Shown here one piece after another: positions 1-9,591 of a DNA stretch of 15,527 nucleotides. The notes beneath the pieces were generated by a model. The model was not told the origin of the DNA. It worked only from the letters and a program-made list of their open reading frames with translations, and did no database searches. This DNA comes from Phoronis ovalis (lineage: Eukaryota; Phoronida; Phoronidae). The position numbers were made by a program, and so were the translations under genes. Location: positions 1 through 15,527 of the forward strand of contig JAOXYB010027357.1 of assembly GCA_028565635.1 (NCBI GenBank). Direction: 5' to 3'. Positions within the stretch are counted from its first letter, which is position 1. Each line of letters starts with the position of its first letter.

Positions 1-493
1 CCTAACCTTTTTTAATCCTGAAACAATTATTATTACCTATAAAAGGACAATTACTTAGTATTAAACATATGGCTCAATGCCACTGCCCTGGTGATATGAT
101 AGCCTTAGCAGCAAAAACGGGTTTCCTGTAGGAATACACTACATATTCATACAGTTTCAAATCTTCATTTATAGGAATTTGGTATCTTCTTAAACACCTA
201 TCTAAGTAAACTAACTGTATGTTATGTTTAAACTTCAGTAACAGCAATAAGAAGGGATTATAGGTCCAATTTTAGAACAAACGAGCATCCAGTACTGAGT
301 GATAACTGAATAATAAAATTTCTTAATCTGATATTTATTGGAATTTTATAGGAACCTAAGAAGATAGCTTTAAACAAAGGGAATTTCATGGAAACAAACA
401 AAAATCCAAATTTTGAGCTGCTGTCATAAAGTTTAGGTATGCCAATACATGTTAATCCACTTACTGATTTAACATGTTTGTTATTTTGTTTAC
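1..493 (-). other. Partial DOCK intron downstream of exon D
   Basis: AT-rich sequence after the exon D donor. I looked for a phase-0 exon continuing the DOCK linker and found none, so the intron runs past the window edge. A TTCCTACAG acceptor-like string near 130-140 leads into an in-frame stop after six codons and is not used here. No repeat of another part of the window was recognised. Confidence 0.6.
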
Positions 494-614
494 CTTTTCT
501 TGACCAGATGCTTTCTCAACATCCACCTCAAATTCTTGCTGTGGCAGCAACTTGGTAGTATTAATGTCTATTGCATTCCCATGAACTTGGCAACTGGAAC
601 TGTAACCTTGATAT
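494..614 (-). CDS. DOCK7: DOCK-C family N-terminal exon D
   Basis: Exon of 121 nt with acceptor ATATTATAG (AG at 615-616) and donor GTAAAC starting at 493. One incoming base completes the AG left by exon C as Arg. It then has 40 codons and leaves in phase 0. It starts YQGYSSS, fitting the RKY-x end of the preceding conserved block. It ends KLLPQQEFEVDVEKASGQEK, which resembles the LP(K/R)Q-x-FE-x-D segment of DOCK6/7/8. This linker is variable in the family, so homology is weaker than in exons A to C and the case rests partly on splice sites and phase. The minus-strand frame stays open upstream to 841, but that part is read-through into the intron. The following exon is not visible in 1-493. 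Confidence 0.8.
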
Positions 615-1603
615 CTATAATATATGAGACAGCAGTAAAAACTAAATTCACCCAAGAAGCCTGTACTGCAGACAAATTTGGCATTAGATAGCCAATAGCA
701 ACCATCGTCTGTAGCTGAAAATAGTTCCTGAACGCGTATTAATGTCTTTTTTCTCTTTCTTTTTGTTTTTGCCCCTGGGCAGCTATATGAACATTTCCAT
801 TTGAAGGTGGCTTTAATTTCGCACAAAGTGAGAGAAACCACAATTTAACATTATTTTTTATCAAAATTTGAGGTAATTATATCCAGGCCTAGAAGGTAAC
901 CCAGTTTTGAGTGTATTTTTAGCTAATTCCACCTCGTGGCCTGTTGTGTTTAAAAAGTTAATTGGTTAAGACTGCACGAAAAATCAGGAGTATGCAAGAG
1001 ACATGATTATCTTTATTTGTGACTGAACAGAATTTTTCGCGAAGAGTTAGTCTATTTACTAGAAGGCAAAATGTTACTATTGAGGTGGATGGGAAAATTA
1101 ATTGTATCCTTATGCCAGATGTCCAACCACGACCTAGTGGCTTGTGTAGCAGCCAATGTGGTTAGTAGCAGGATAGGACAATTTTTACATGCTTAAAATG
1201 ATATTGTTTTATTTCAAACTATAAAAGTTCATACAAAGTTAATTACAATAGTACTAGAAATAAATAAAGTGCTAGCTAAATACAGATCATAAATATACTT
1301 ATAACTATGAATATATACAGTGGTGACACTAAATGAATATCTAACAAACTAATACAAGGATTTTCTCCAATGTCTAAGCATAAGAGAAACAATAAAACAT
1401 TCGCTGTTATAAACATTATAAATTAAATAATCGAATTGTGGTGATTACAAATTCTGAGTTTAAAACCAGACATATTTTTACGAACAATTGTAACAAGGAC
1501 ATTTGATCCCTACTGCCTGGTTTCTGTCACTAGTTCCATTAGTTAAATTTTGAAAAATAACTAGTTCATTTGTCTCTGTTTTACGACTTTTTAAATAACT
1601 CAC
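615..1603 (-). other. DOCK intron between exons C and D
   Basis: 989-nt intron with GT at 1602-1603 and AG at 615-616. It is AT-rich, with no R1, satellite or transposon termini recognised. Nothing else is supported. Confidence 0.75.
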
Positions 1604-1675
1604 CTTCTATGAACTACATGGTAGTCAGATGTATAGACTTTAATGAAATCTCTTATGTGGACATCTTGCTCAGCA
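1604..1675 (-). CDS. DOCK7: DOCK-C family N-terminal exon C
   Basis: Small exon of 72 nt between an acceptor ending TGATTTCAG (AG at 1676-1677) and the strong donor GTGAGT starting at 1603. It begins with one base that completes the GG left by exon B, giving Gly, and ends with AG in phase 2. Its 23 full codons read AEQDVHIRDFIKVYTSDYHV and onward. This fits the DOCK7 pattern of acidic-DPHVRDCIRSYTEDW in spacing and in the VR/IRD...YT.D core. The usual Trp after YT-x-D is Tyr here. Because the matching exon lies across 11.1 kb of repeats, phase agreement and homology order are the main support. The plus-strand reading frame over this exon is a shadow. Confidence 0.9.
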
Positions 1676-1905
1676 CTGAAATCAGAAATCTGGACATGGT
1701 AAAGACACACAATCGGGAAGTTGAAAAAATATCCAGTATTATAAACAATACATTTGTTATGTCCAGATCCTGTGGAATTCCATAGTGAAAAACTTTAAAT
1801 TCTCAAGAAATGTTTCTCCTTATCCTGCAGCAGAAATAGCAAATTCTGCAAAGTTCTGCACAAATACTGGAAGTGATTTTTTGATGAAAAAATTCATATA
1901 ATAAC

Positions 1906-2092
1906 AGATCAAACTCACGGCAGCACCACAGCTATTTACTGAAGTAACTCCAAGATGGCACTACGAGCATTTCCGAAACCCTCGGACATGTTCTGGTGTT
2001 TTCAATGTGGAACTAATGTCTCCAAAAATGTTTGTAGCGCCACCTTATCATTGCTCCCGTAAACAGCGGCAGTGCTGTGGTGAGTTTGATCT
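1906..2092. mobile_element. 187-bp inverted-repeat (MITE-like) element
   Basis: The first 34 bp (1906-1939) and the reverse complement of the last 34 bp (2059-2092) match at 28 of 34 positions, starting with a perfect 13-bp AGATCAAACTCAC. The interior has no coding sequence. The structure is that of a miniature inverted-repeat transposable element. No clear target-site duplication is visible, so the superfamily is not assigned and the true ends may differ by a few bases. It lies just upstream of the first R1 copy. Confidence 0.65.
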
Positions 2093-2212
2093 AGATTAAA
2101 TTATTTATTTTTCATAAAAACAAGCAATTCCGCAGGATTCCGTGGCAATATTATAAAGTGTATTTTCCATGGGATTCCATCCACGGCGTGGTAATGCAGA
2201 ATTCAACAGGGT

Positions 2213-2608
2213 CTGTATGTCAGATGCCCATTACAACACATTGCAGCTCGTATGTGATTTGTAGCCCCAATTTGTAGCTGGGAAGTTTAACTTTTGAAGT
2301 GGTGCCCTTAAGTCTTACATACATAAAGCAGTGTCGGATACAATAAATGTCAATATTCAGATCAGCAATTGACCCTCTTGGGAACAAACATGGATGCCAG
2401 TTGGCTATATTGGAAATAATCTGTATGAAAATCACAACTGACCTAAACACTGACCTGTACTTACTCTGTACCAAACATGAAGTTGATTGACTAAAAACTC
2501 AAGCCGTTATTGCGATGTATCACCTCTAGAACAAACATTACCACCAGTCCGCCATCTTGGAATTGATCCAGGTCAAAATTTATATCAGACCGTACTTTGA
2601 CATACATT
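2213..2608 (+). repeat. R1 repeat, copy a
   Basis: Diverged copy of the R1 family. Shared blocks are CAGATGCCCATTAC (near 2220), GGGAACAAACATGG with GCCAGTTGGCTATATTGGAA (near 2380-2415), GACCTGTACTTACTCTGTAC (near 2452) and a second block with CCGCCATCTTGGAA...CCAGGTCAAAATT. It stops inside the GTACTTTGACATACATTA block, where the retroelement fragment begins. Confidence 0.75.
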
Positions 2609-3129
2609 ACGAGATATCTGAGTTTGCCACAGATGTGCTTGCCTTATAGCAGAATGTTAAAATTTAAGACACTGAATGACTAACAGTCTAATTTAATGCA
2701 TCACACCCAATTCTCTGCGTGTTTGTTTATTTAAAACATAAACCAGAGATTAATTGTCTTATTTTATCAGTATTTCAGTTGTTTTATTTTGTAAATAATC
2801 TTCCCAAAGATGAATCGCAATCACTATAGGATAGAGTTTCAGGATGGTTATATTAAATTGTTTAATTGTCTGGCTTGGTCAAGTTCCATGGAACCACTTG
2901 TTATCCAAGATAACACCATACCCAATGCTCCATGAGGAGTCGGTAAATAATTGAAAATTCGGATCACACAATAAAACTTCCAGAAATAACGACTTGGCAC
3001 TGAAGTCTTTTAAGAACATTTTCCACACTGTCACTTTTAATACCAGAATGTAGGCGGATATGCTGATACTTATTCGTAATACTCTTTGTCGGATCGATAT
3101 AAGGCATTTCAATAAGGCACTACCTGGCA

Positions 3130-3134
3130 CAATA
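3130..3134. repeat. Left target-site duplication CAATA
   Basis: CAATA directly precedes the transposon and is repeated right after its other end. Confidence 0.65.
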
Positions 3135-3154
3135 AGGGGAGTGTGTATCGATAA

Positions 3155-3202
3155 TCTGACATCTCATTAGTCCGACATCCCACTAGTCCGACATCTAATT
3201 TT
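3155..3202. repeat. Left subterminal 16-bp repeats
   Basis: Units at 3155-3170 (TCTGACATCTCATTAG), 3171-3186 (TCCGACATCCCACTAG) and a decaying unit at 3187-3202. They are in inverse orientation to the right array. Confidence 0.85.
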
Positions 3203-4244
3203 TTAGCATTCCCCTCTCATCAACAACTCCTGTAAAATTTATGTCCAAAACAAAACCTCTGGTGGACTTCTAAACTCTTCTGAAGGATTCCGTCGCATCT
3301 TAGCTGCAACTTACCTATGTTCAGTCCCTGCATGTTCAGCGCTGACTTTTTAACCATGGGACTACAGATGTTTACATTGTTATTTCATTTGATGACAGAT
3401 ACTAACATTTTAAAGCAACAATAAATACATTTCTTTTCTAATGCTTGTCCGAAATGCGAAATATCCAATTTTAGTTTATCTTTTAACAAATGCTATTGCA
3501 AAATCAGTATATTTTTTAAAAACCAAAACGTTATTTATACAGTATTCAATAGCAACATTTCCTTTATTTTATGAAGTTCAAATTAAGGAAAAAAAATTAC
3601 ATTAATTGAAATGATAGTATGTAGATAAGTGTTTTCATTAAAATACAAAATCATTTAAAATTTGAATTTTTAAAAATGTATCAGTTAGACTAATAAATTT
3701 TAACAACTAAGAAATTTTAAATAATTTTGTGTTCAGTTAATTAAATGTATAGTAAATTTACATTATTATGGGAAGTCAACAAAATTGCTGTACACAGGTG
3801 TTCATAATTTAGCTGCAGTTTTCATATTTTTTGGTTCTTACTTTACCCGCTATTCATGTTTCCCGTGCACTTTTTAGTAATATTATGCTTTAGTGCTATT
3901 TGCAATTAGTGTTTTTTTTGTGCCTAAAATCGATACATTGCATAGTAGAATGGATCTGTTCAGGAAAACTAGGTTAGAGGAAGAACAGTGTCGTCCTACA
4001 ATAGTATAATGCTAAGAGTGGGGTCGTCAGTATGGCGTATCAGTCAAGTGTACATGGACATATCTATGCGAATTCACTTGGATCAGAAAGTAAAAAAATC
4101 TGAATTATAACAATGTAATAAATATTGACAGAGTACCATATAACTTTAGTGGAATGCATTGTTCGAATGTGTACCATTATGTGATGATTAATTTTATCTC
4201 TAAGTTTGCAAAGCATCTGTAAAAAATTGGTTATTTATTGTTGG

Positions 4245-4308
4245 ACTAATGGGATGTCGGACTGATGAGATGTCGGACTAATGGGATGTCAGACTATTGG
4301 GCTGACCC
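4245..4308. repeat. Right subterminal 16-bp repeats
   Basis: Four consecutive units: ACTAATGGGATGTCGG (4245), ACTGATGAGATGTCGG (4261), ACTAATGGGATGTCAG (4277) and the degenerate ACTATTGGGCTGACCC (4293). They may be transposase-binding sites. Confidence 0.85.
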
Positions 4309-4309
4309 C

Positions 4310-4314
4310 CAATA
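4310..4314. repeat. Right target-site duplication CAATA
   Basis: Matches 3130-3134; only one copy is needed to restore the retroelement frame. Confidence 0.65.
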
Positions 4315-4376
4315 CGGGAACAGGCAGAATTCAAGGTTCCAACAAGAACTTCGGATAAGGTGACCATTTTCTTGAA

Positions 4377-5002
4377 ACAAGTTGTCTACAATGACAGATG
4401 CCCATCACATTAGGTTGGTGAATATGGGCATTATGTGGTCTGTAGGTACGGACTGCAATTTATTAAGCATGTCTCATTTGGTAGACATTCTTAGAATCAT
4501 ACTACTCACAAGTACTTCTGAATGACGAAGGTATTTGTTATTGTATGTTAATGAATCCACCTTTGAATTGACCAGTCAACGCTTCATCCTTCTGCAAATT
4601 GGCACAATGTGACATGTCCTGTCAGGAACAAACGGCCATATTGGAAGCATTTAAGGACAAAATACCCAACCTATGCATTTAATCTGTATTTACACTGTAC
4701 TAAATATGATAAAAACTGAAGCAGTTATTGCAAGACAAAAAATTGTTATGTCAAATAAAAAATTCAAAATCGAATTTCAATTACAATTAAGAAAACAAAC
4801 ATGGCTACCAACTGGCCATCTTGGGAAATGATCTATATCAAAATCAGGACCGACTCGTACACTTGACCTGTATTTCTCCTGTACTGTACATGAAGCTGAT
4901 CAAATAAAACTGAAGCAGTTATTACAAAATAAGGAAAGCAATACACACATCAATATCGAAGATTCGCAACAGCATTTGACCTAATTGTCATAGTCATTTT
5001 AA
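4377..5002 (+). repeat. R1 repeat, copy b (5' part; continues at 11271)
   Basis: Starts at CAAGTTGTCTAC...CAGATGCCCATCAC, the same block as 11801-11835, and includes the shared ATTATGTGGTCTGTAGGTA string. It holds two rounds of the CCATATTGGAAG / CTGTATTTAC / AAACTGAAGCAGTTATT block and ends GTCATTTTAA at the piggyBac-type insertion. The sequence continues in register at 11271. Confidence 0.85.
4999..5002. repeat. TTAA target-site duplication, left
   Basis: TTAA is the piggyBac superfamily target. It is repeated at 11267-11270. Confidence 0.85.
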
Positions 5003-5010
5003 CCTATTTC

Positions 5011-5083
5011 CTACCAAGGACGTATATATACGTCCTTTCTGAACTTTCCATTACCTACCAAGGACGTGTATATCCGTCCTTGG
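5011..5083. repeat. Subterminal palindromes of the piggyBac-type element
   Basis: A perfect 22-bp palindrome lies at 5016-5037 (half-site AAGGACGTATA). A related 26-bp imperfect palindrome with perfect 9-bp arms CCAAGGACG lies at 5058-5083. The two share CTACCAAGGACGT and form a direct repeat with a 44-bp period. Confidence 0.9.
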
Positions 5084-6095
5084 ACCAGACAGTATTAAAA
5101 AAAATATTTACATAAGTTTCCGTTATTTCTGTGAAGAGATATTTGGCACATACTTTCTAAAGATATCCATCATTCGAATACTGCGCTCACAGACGCTGCC
5201 ATGTTGAATTTTGAAAGCTATTTTTAAATAAAGTGACATAGTGCAAAGGTCACGACCCAATTTAGGATCGGTTGAAGCCTAAGCTTTATATTACTTTGAT
5301 TATTCAACTATTTTACTTATTTTTTTCAAATCTGGAGTATGGATATTCTCAGCTAGGTTTATTTATTATAAACTATTACTTTGAAAATTATTTTCTGGGC
5401 AATTTATATTATAAATTCCCTTATTTTCACGTCCGATCAAGAAACTAGAATTCCGTTGCCGAGACAATCCGGGAATCCCCCCAGAATAAATCTATTTCAA
5501 TTAAATGAACAACATAAACAACAAATTGTTATGGTAAGTAAACTTATGTTCTAGCAATAATCAATACAAAAATTACAATGACTCTTGGAATTCTTGTCTC
5601 ATGACAAACTTTATGTGAACAATGTGGAAATCTCTCGAGTCAACATGAAATGACGTCACGAGCACCAACTCAGAATTAACGACCAGGGTTGACGAAACTG
5701 TGCACTACAGTGACTCTGGAAAAGCTGACCCTACATATTTCACCGATCCAACTAGCGAATAGGAAGTCAGTTTGCCAGACAACATCTACAAACCAAGAAA
5801 ACGGCCGAAGTATGCCTAGAATCCCTGTTTTTACGGTTTACATTTTTGAACGAATGACTGAACTCTCATGGGGATTCCTTAGCCATTTACTGGTTTAAGA
5901 ATAATGCTTTCTTTCTGTACAGACACTTTATACAAGCCAACAAAACATGGCAATAGACATAATCTTGCTGCTTTACATAAAAAAACAGTATTCAATTCAA
6001 CAAGTATCCGCGAAAATTATACATAATGTAAAAGAATATGTCAAGAATTTGAATGCCAATTTTTGATGTTTGCATTTTTCTTTACAGCATGTTAC
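5084..6095. other. Left unique part of the piggyBac-type element
   Basis: About 1 kb of AT-rich sequence between the terminal palindromes and the satellite. A 69-codon plus-strand frame at 5689-5898 has no recognised motif. A single TGACGTCA octamer at 5651-5658 is compatible with a CRE-like site but may be chance. No transposase motif was recognised. Confidence 0.5.
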
Positions 6096-6214
6096 ACAAA
6101 AATTTACAAAGGACAAATTATTTCAGTCTCATAAAATTATGAGACGGGTATAAGAGAATGGTCTTTCAACTTTCCCATCATACCACGAAAGAAATTATTA
6201 CTTTTTTATAAATG

Positions 6215-6228
6215 GTTGTCATGGCAAC
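6215..6228. promoter_or_regulatory. X-box-like site, unit 1
   Basis: GTTGTCATGGCAAC, one base from the perfect palindrome; it fits the general RFX-factor X-box form (GT-N4-AT-N4-AC type). Binding is not shown. Confidence 0.45.
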
Positions 6229-6532
6229 AAATTCCAAATAGAAACCAAGAAAAAAAATATAAATTAAAACAATTTGCTGTTATTACCTTATAAATCAACA
6301 TATAATTTGCGCACAACTCAAAATTAAAGCGTCCACCATGTACGATGCTGAAGTTGTGTATTCTCAAAGAACACCCACTGAAATCTCAATTATCGTGCAT
6401 TTGGGTCACTCAGCACAAGATACGATTAACAAAAAAAAAACTAAATGAAATTCTTTCATTCTCATAAAATTTTGAAGGAATGGTTTTTCAACTTTTCCAT
6501 CACATCACGACATAATTTTTTTTTTTTAAACA

Positions 6533-6546
6533 GTTGCCATGGCGAC
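6533..6546. promoter_or_regulatory. X-box-like site, unit 2
   Basis: GTTGCCATGGCGAC, one mismatch from the palindrome. Confidence 0.45.
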
Positions 6547-6847
6547 AGATCACACATTTTAGTTTCCATGGAAATGAAGAAAATGGCATGGATTAAAGCA
6601 TTTGGGCAACATAAACTTTTAAATCAACCTATAATCTTCACATAATACAAAATTGAAGAGTACCATGTTGTGATATCAAAGCATACCTACTTAAATCTCA
6701 ATTAACGTGCATTTTAGTCATAACGCCATAACGCAAAAATTTACAAGTAAAAATTATTTCTGTCTCATAAAATTTTCACACAGGTATAAGGGAATGGCCT
6801 TTCAACTTTCCCATAACAGCACCTTAATTTATTTTTTTTCATAAATG

Positions 6848-6861
6848 GTTGCCATGGCAAC
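6848..6861. promoter_or_regulatory. X-box-like site, unit 3 (perfect)
   Basis: GTTGCCATGGCAAC, a perfect 14-bp palindrome equal to an ideal RFX X-box. Confidence 0.5.
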
Positions 6862-7192
6862 AAATCACATATTTAAATTTTCATGGAAATTAAGAAAATA
6901 ACATGATTTACAGCATTTTGGGGATGTAATCTTATAAATCAACATATAACCCTTGCAAAGTTCAAAAATGAAGTGTCTACCATGTTCGATGCTGAGTTTA
7001 CATGATATCAAAGAATATACGCTCAAATCTCAATTATCGAGCATTTGGGTCACTCAGTACAACATACGAAAACACAAACAATTAACAAGAAAGAATTATT
7101 TCAGTTTCATAAAAACTTGAGACAGATATTAAAGAATGGTCTTGTAACTTTTCCATCACATTACAATAGAAAATATTAAATGTTTATAACCG

Positions 7193-7206
7193 GTTGTCAT
7201 GGCAAC
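7193..7206. promoter_or_regulatory. X-box-like site, unit 4
   Basis: GTTGTCATGGCAAC, same variant as unit 1. Confidence 0.45.
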
Positions 7207-7524
7207 AAATGACATATATTAGTATACATAGAAAACAAGAAAATAACAGGAATTAAAGCATTTTGGTGATATAATCTTATAAATCAACATAGAATCTTCA
7301 CATTTCTTAAAATTGAAGTGCCTACCATGATCGACACAGAAGTTGAGAGATATCGAAGAATACCCCCCTAAATCTCAACCATCGAGCATTTAGGTCATCC
7401 AGTACAATATACTATAATTAACAAGAATTATTTCAGTCTTATAAAAATTTGAGACAGGTATCACAGAATGGTCTTGTAACTTTCCCAACACACCAGTTTA
7501 GAAATTATTAAATATTTATAAACG

Positions 7525-7538
7525 GTTGCCATGGTAGC
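7525..7538. promoter_or_regulatory. X-box-like site, unit 5
   Basis: GTTGCCATGGTAGC, two changes in the right half; the most decayed of the set. Confidence 0.35.
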
Positions 7539-7775
7539 AAATCATATATAGCAGTTTACATAGAAATCAAGAAAATAACAGGAATTGAAGCATTTTGTCG
7601 ATGTATTCTTATAAAGCAACATGTAACCTTCACAGATTTAAAATTGAAGTGTCTACCATGTTCGACATAGAAGTTGAGTGATATCAAAGAATTCCTGCCT
7701 AAATCCCAATTATCGAGCATTTGGGTCATTCAGTACAACATACTATAACGCAAACAATTAACCAGAAAATTTTTA

Positions 7776-9358
7776 ATTAAATTTTAAAAAATACAGATAA
7801 TTATTCAGGAATGGTCCAACAACTGTCTCTATACTTTACAAATTATTCATTATCCCATGTAAACCAGCTAAATTAAAGGAATTAAATTATTGTCACACTG
7901 TAACAGTTATGAATCCTAGATGTGTTTGGCATTATCATAGCGCTAAATACAGTAACTCATGTGCTTTACCAATAACTGTTTCTCTTACATTCAGCTGAAT
8001 TGGGTACTTTATCTCATAAATCTTCATCAAGTATGTCATACCAACAAAACTTTTTAGCTAAAATAATCAGTAGAAATCTATTTTCATTATATGCCAAGCA
8101 CTGAATATTGCTTACATATGTAGAAAAAGTACAAGGTGAGTTTGAATACATATATGGGTTCCTGTGCTTGCTCATTGCTACTTTGTATTGTAAAGGCAGG
8201 TTAAATAAAAAATGTTCACTAAATGAAAACAAGCGTGCCTGGTTCCTTAAATAGCTACTCTTTTTCCTGGTCTTAGTCAGCAAGAAAAACAAGAAATCTG
8301 GCAAGAGATTATTTTAGTTTTTTCTCAAATAACGAGATACATTACACTGTGCACCTTCTTATAATGCTATGTTCACTGAACTAGAATTTAGGCACAGATA
8401 CAACTAAACACACAGTTGCAGTTAAACTTAAATGATCCCTAAATGACCAATGCTATAAAAACATCATTCTTGGAAGTTTAAAGCAATTTTAAGATTTTAA
8501 CTTTTGAACTCTAAATGACCTTTGACCTCAACATCAAACTTCCTACCCTAGGATGTCACATGTGAAACCAGAAGCCAGTAGCACCAGTCTGTTTCTTACA
8601 ACCTCTTTGCTGTCGACACTGATCAAAAGAATGCTAAAAATAAAAATTTGATCTCGTGAAATGTAAATGATCTCAAATATAAAAAAAAATGACCTCCCTA
8701 TAATCCGATATCATGATTTTTAAAGCAATTTGACGTACCACATCAATTTGACCCATGAACTAATTTTTGAACATACCCTCCCATGTACTTAATGAACATG
8801 CAGGTCTGTGCTACTTCTAAAATTCTGTAACAAACTAGAAATTTTGTACATCTAGCCTTTCTTGCAACCATTCGATCAACAACACCTACATTCTGTTTGG
8901 GTACAATACTCATCCCATGTAAATGCAATGAAACACAAAATAATTGTGGTGTAATTTTTAGAACATTATATAAAGATAAAATAATGGATGGTGTATAATG
9001 TGCTTGACAAAAGTCACTAGACATGAGCAAGCAAAGTATTGCATTTGATGAATACTTCCAATACAATGCCCATACCCATGCATGGTAAATGTCATGCATT
9101 TTACAGTTCTCCTCTGTCACAATACTTGTATAATGTTAGCTGTTTCCTTTTGTCCAAGACAGTAAAAGCAAAAATACGGTTCAACGATCATACTCAATTA
9201 TAATTCTGTTGGTTTTATAGTAACATTCCAAAGGCACCAATCCTTGTGCAATGAATCTTTCAGATCACAAAAGGAAGATATGTAGCTGCATTTCCATATA
9301 AAGAAAAACAAAATCAGCTGTTTCTGGCTAATCGTAGACTTTAGTTATTGAACAGTGC
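7776..9358. other. Central unique part of the piggyBac-type element
   Basis: About 1.6 kb of AT-rich sequence between the satellite and the hAT-type MITE. Minus-strand frames of 96 codons (8014-8304) and 125 codons (8743-9120) have no assignable domain. This is where a transposase might be expected; no DDE-type motif order was recognised on either strand. Confidence 0.5.
8516..8528. promoter_or_regulatory. DR1-type nuclear receptor motif
   Basis: TGACCTTTGACCT is a perfect direct repeat of the AGGTCA half-site (minus strand) with a 1-bp spacer, the form bound by HNF4 and RXR heterodimers. It is a sequence match only, inside transposon DNA. Confidence 0.35.
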
Positions 9359-9588
9359 CAGGGGTGGGGAACAGTGAGAACAGGTTAGGTATCACGTCTA
9401 TTTGTTATTTACGGGATCTGCTGCTAAAAAAACATTTGAGGCATGAGCTCAAGTGCATCCCTTTCTGGGACCTTTGGACTTTTATTTTAATGTATGAAAT
9501 AACTTTGTATCAGCACCACCATGCAGGAAAACATACACAAGTTTCCGGCTCATACCCCCACGTTTATTTGGCAAGTACCCCACCCCTG
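9359..9588. mobile_element. 230-bp hAT-type MITE
   Basis: Begins CAGGGGTGGGGAAC and ends GTACCCCACCCCTG, inverted repeats identical at 13 of 14 positions; CAGGGGTG ends are typical of hAT elements. The match extends two more bases outward (GC/GC). There is no transposase, so it is non-autonomous. No 8-bp target duplication is visible. The right flank is satellite sequence but the left flank is not, pointing to a rearrangement or deletion on one side. The 84-codon frame covering it is not a gene. Confidence 0.75.
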
Positions 9589-9591
9589 GCA

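Larger units (their letters stand above)
3135..4309. mobile_element. 1175-bp non-autonomous DNA transposon inserted in the retroelement fragment
   Basis: The ends are inverted copies of one another and carry arrays of a 16-bp motif, TCCGACATCCCATTAG on the left strand. CAATA occurs at 3130-3134 and 4310-4314, consistent with a 5-bp target duplication (4 bp is also possible). The interior is AT-rich without a transposase; the longest coding-like trace is a 20-codon frame at 3950-4009. Removing it restores an uninterrupted retroelement reading register, which independently fixes the borders. Superfamily is not assigned. Confidence 0.85.
2609..4376 (-). pseudogene. Decayed DIRS-type reverse transcriptase/RNase H fragment, split by a DNA transposon
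   Basis: On the minus strand, 4376-4315 encodes KKMVTLSEVLVGTLNSACSR, like the end of the RT domain in DIRS-group tyrosine-recombinase retrotransposons. After the 3135-4309 insertion the frame resumes at 3130 in register with VPGSALLKCLIS. RNase H follows: LFTDSSWSIGYG holds the first catalytic Asp, then KWFHGT. The WP motif is now a stop (2879-2881). Next come KLYPIVIAIHLW, where family members usually have Glu and this copy has Lys, then DN and VYVLNKQT. Further stops lie at 2759-2761, 2750-2752, 2693-2695 and 2657-2659. The polymerase catalytic part is missing, as is everything downstream of RNase H. Five stops plus the lost Glu make it non-functional. An assignment to another retroelement group with similar RNase H is possible but less likely. 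Confidence 0.8.
6096..7775 (+). repeat. Satellite of about 308-345 bp with one X-box-like palindrome per unit (block 1)
   Basis: About five tandem diverged units. Recurrent strings in order are TCAGTCTCATAAAATTT, GAGACAGGTATAA, GGAATGGTCTTTCAACTTTC, GGTTGCCATGGCAACAAAT, CTTATAAATCAACATATAA, TGAAGTGTCTACCATGTTCG, AATTATCGAGCATTTGGGTC. The palindromes start at 6215, 6533, 6848, 7193 and 7525, giving spacings of 318, 315, 345 and 332 bp. The palindrome and its flanks are better kept than much of the rest of the unit. No unit carries a convincing reading frame. Confidence 0.9.

Noticed and set aside
500-691. 63-codon plus-strand frame
   Set aside because: Antisense shadow of DOCK exon D.
615-841. 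Upstream part of a 126-codon minus-strand frame (461-841)
   Set aside because: Only 494-614 has splice borders and DOCK-like sequence; the rest is intron read-through upstream of the acceptor and has no recognised motif.
1570-1785. 71-codon plus-strand frame
   Set aside because: It lies opposite DOCK exon C and has no motif of its own; it is a shadow.
2220-2474. 84-codon minus-strand frame
   Set aside because: Falls entirely inside R1 repeat sequence; other R1 copies do not keep it open.
3950-4009. 20-codon frame inside the split transposon
   Set aside because: Too short to support as a first coding exon of a lost transposase, and no donor-acceptor pair was found.
5651-5658. Perfect CRE octamer TGACGTCA
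   Set aside because: One isolated 8-mer in 15.5 kb is within chance and has no promoter context.
6096-7775. CRISPR-like array
   Set aside because: Units are about 308-345 bp and diverged along their whole length, without short identical repeats and unique spacers; the host is a spliced eukaryote.
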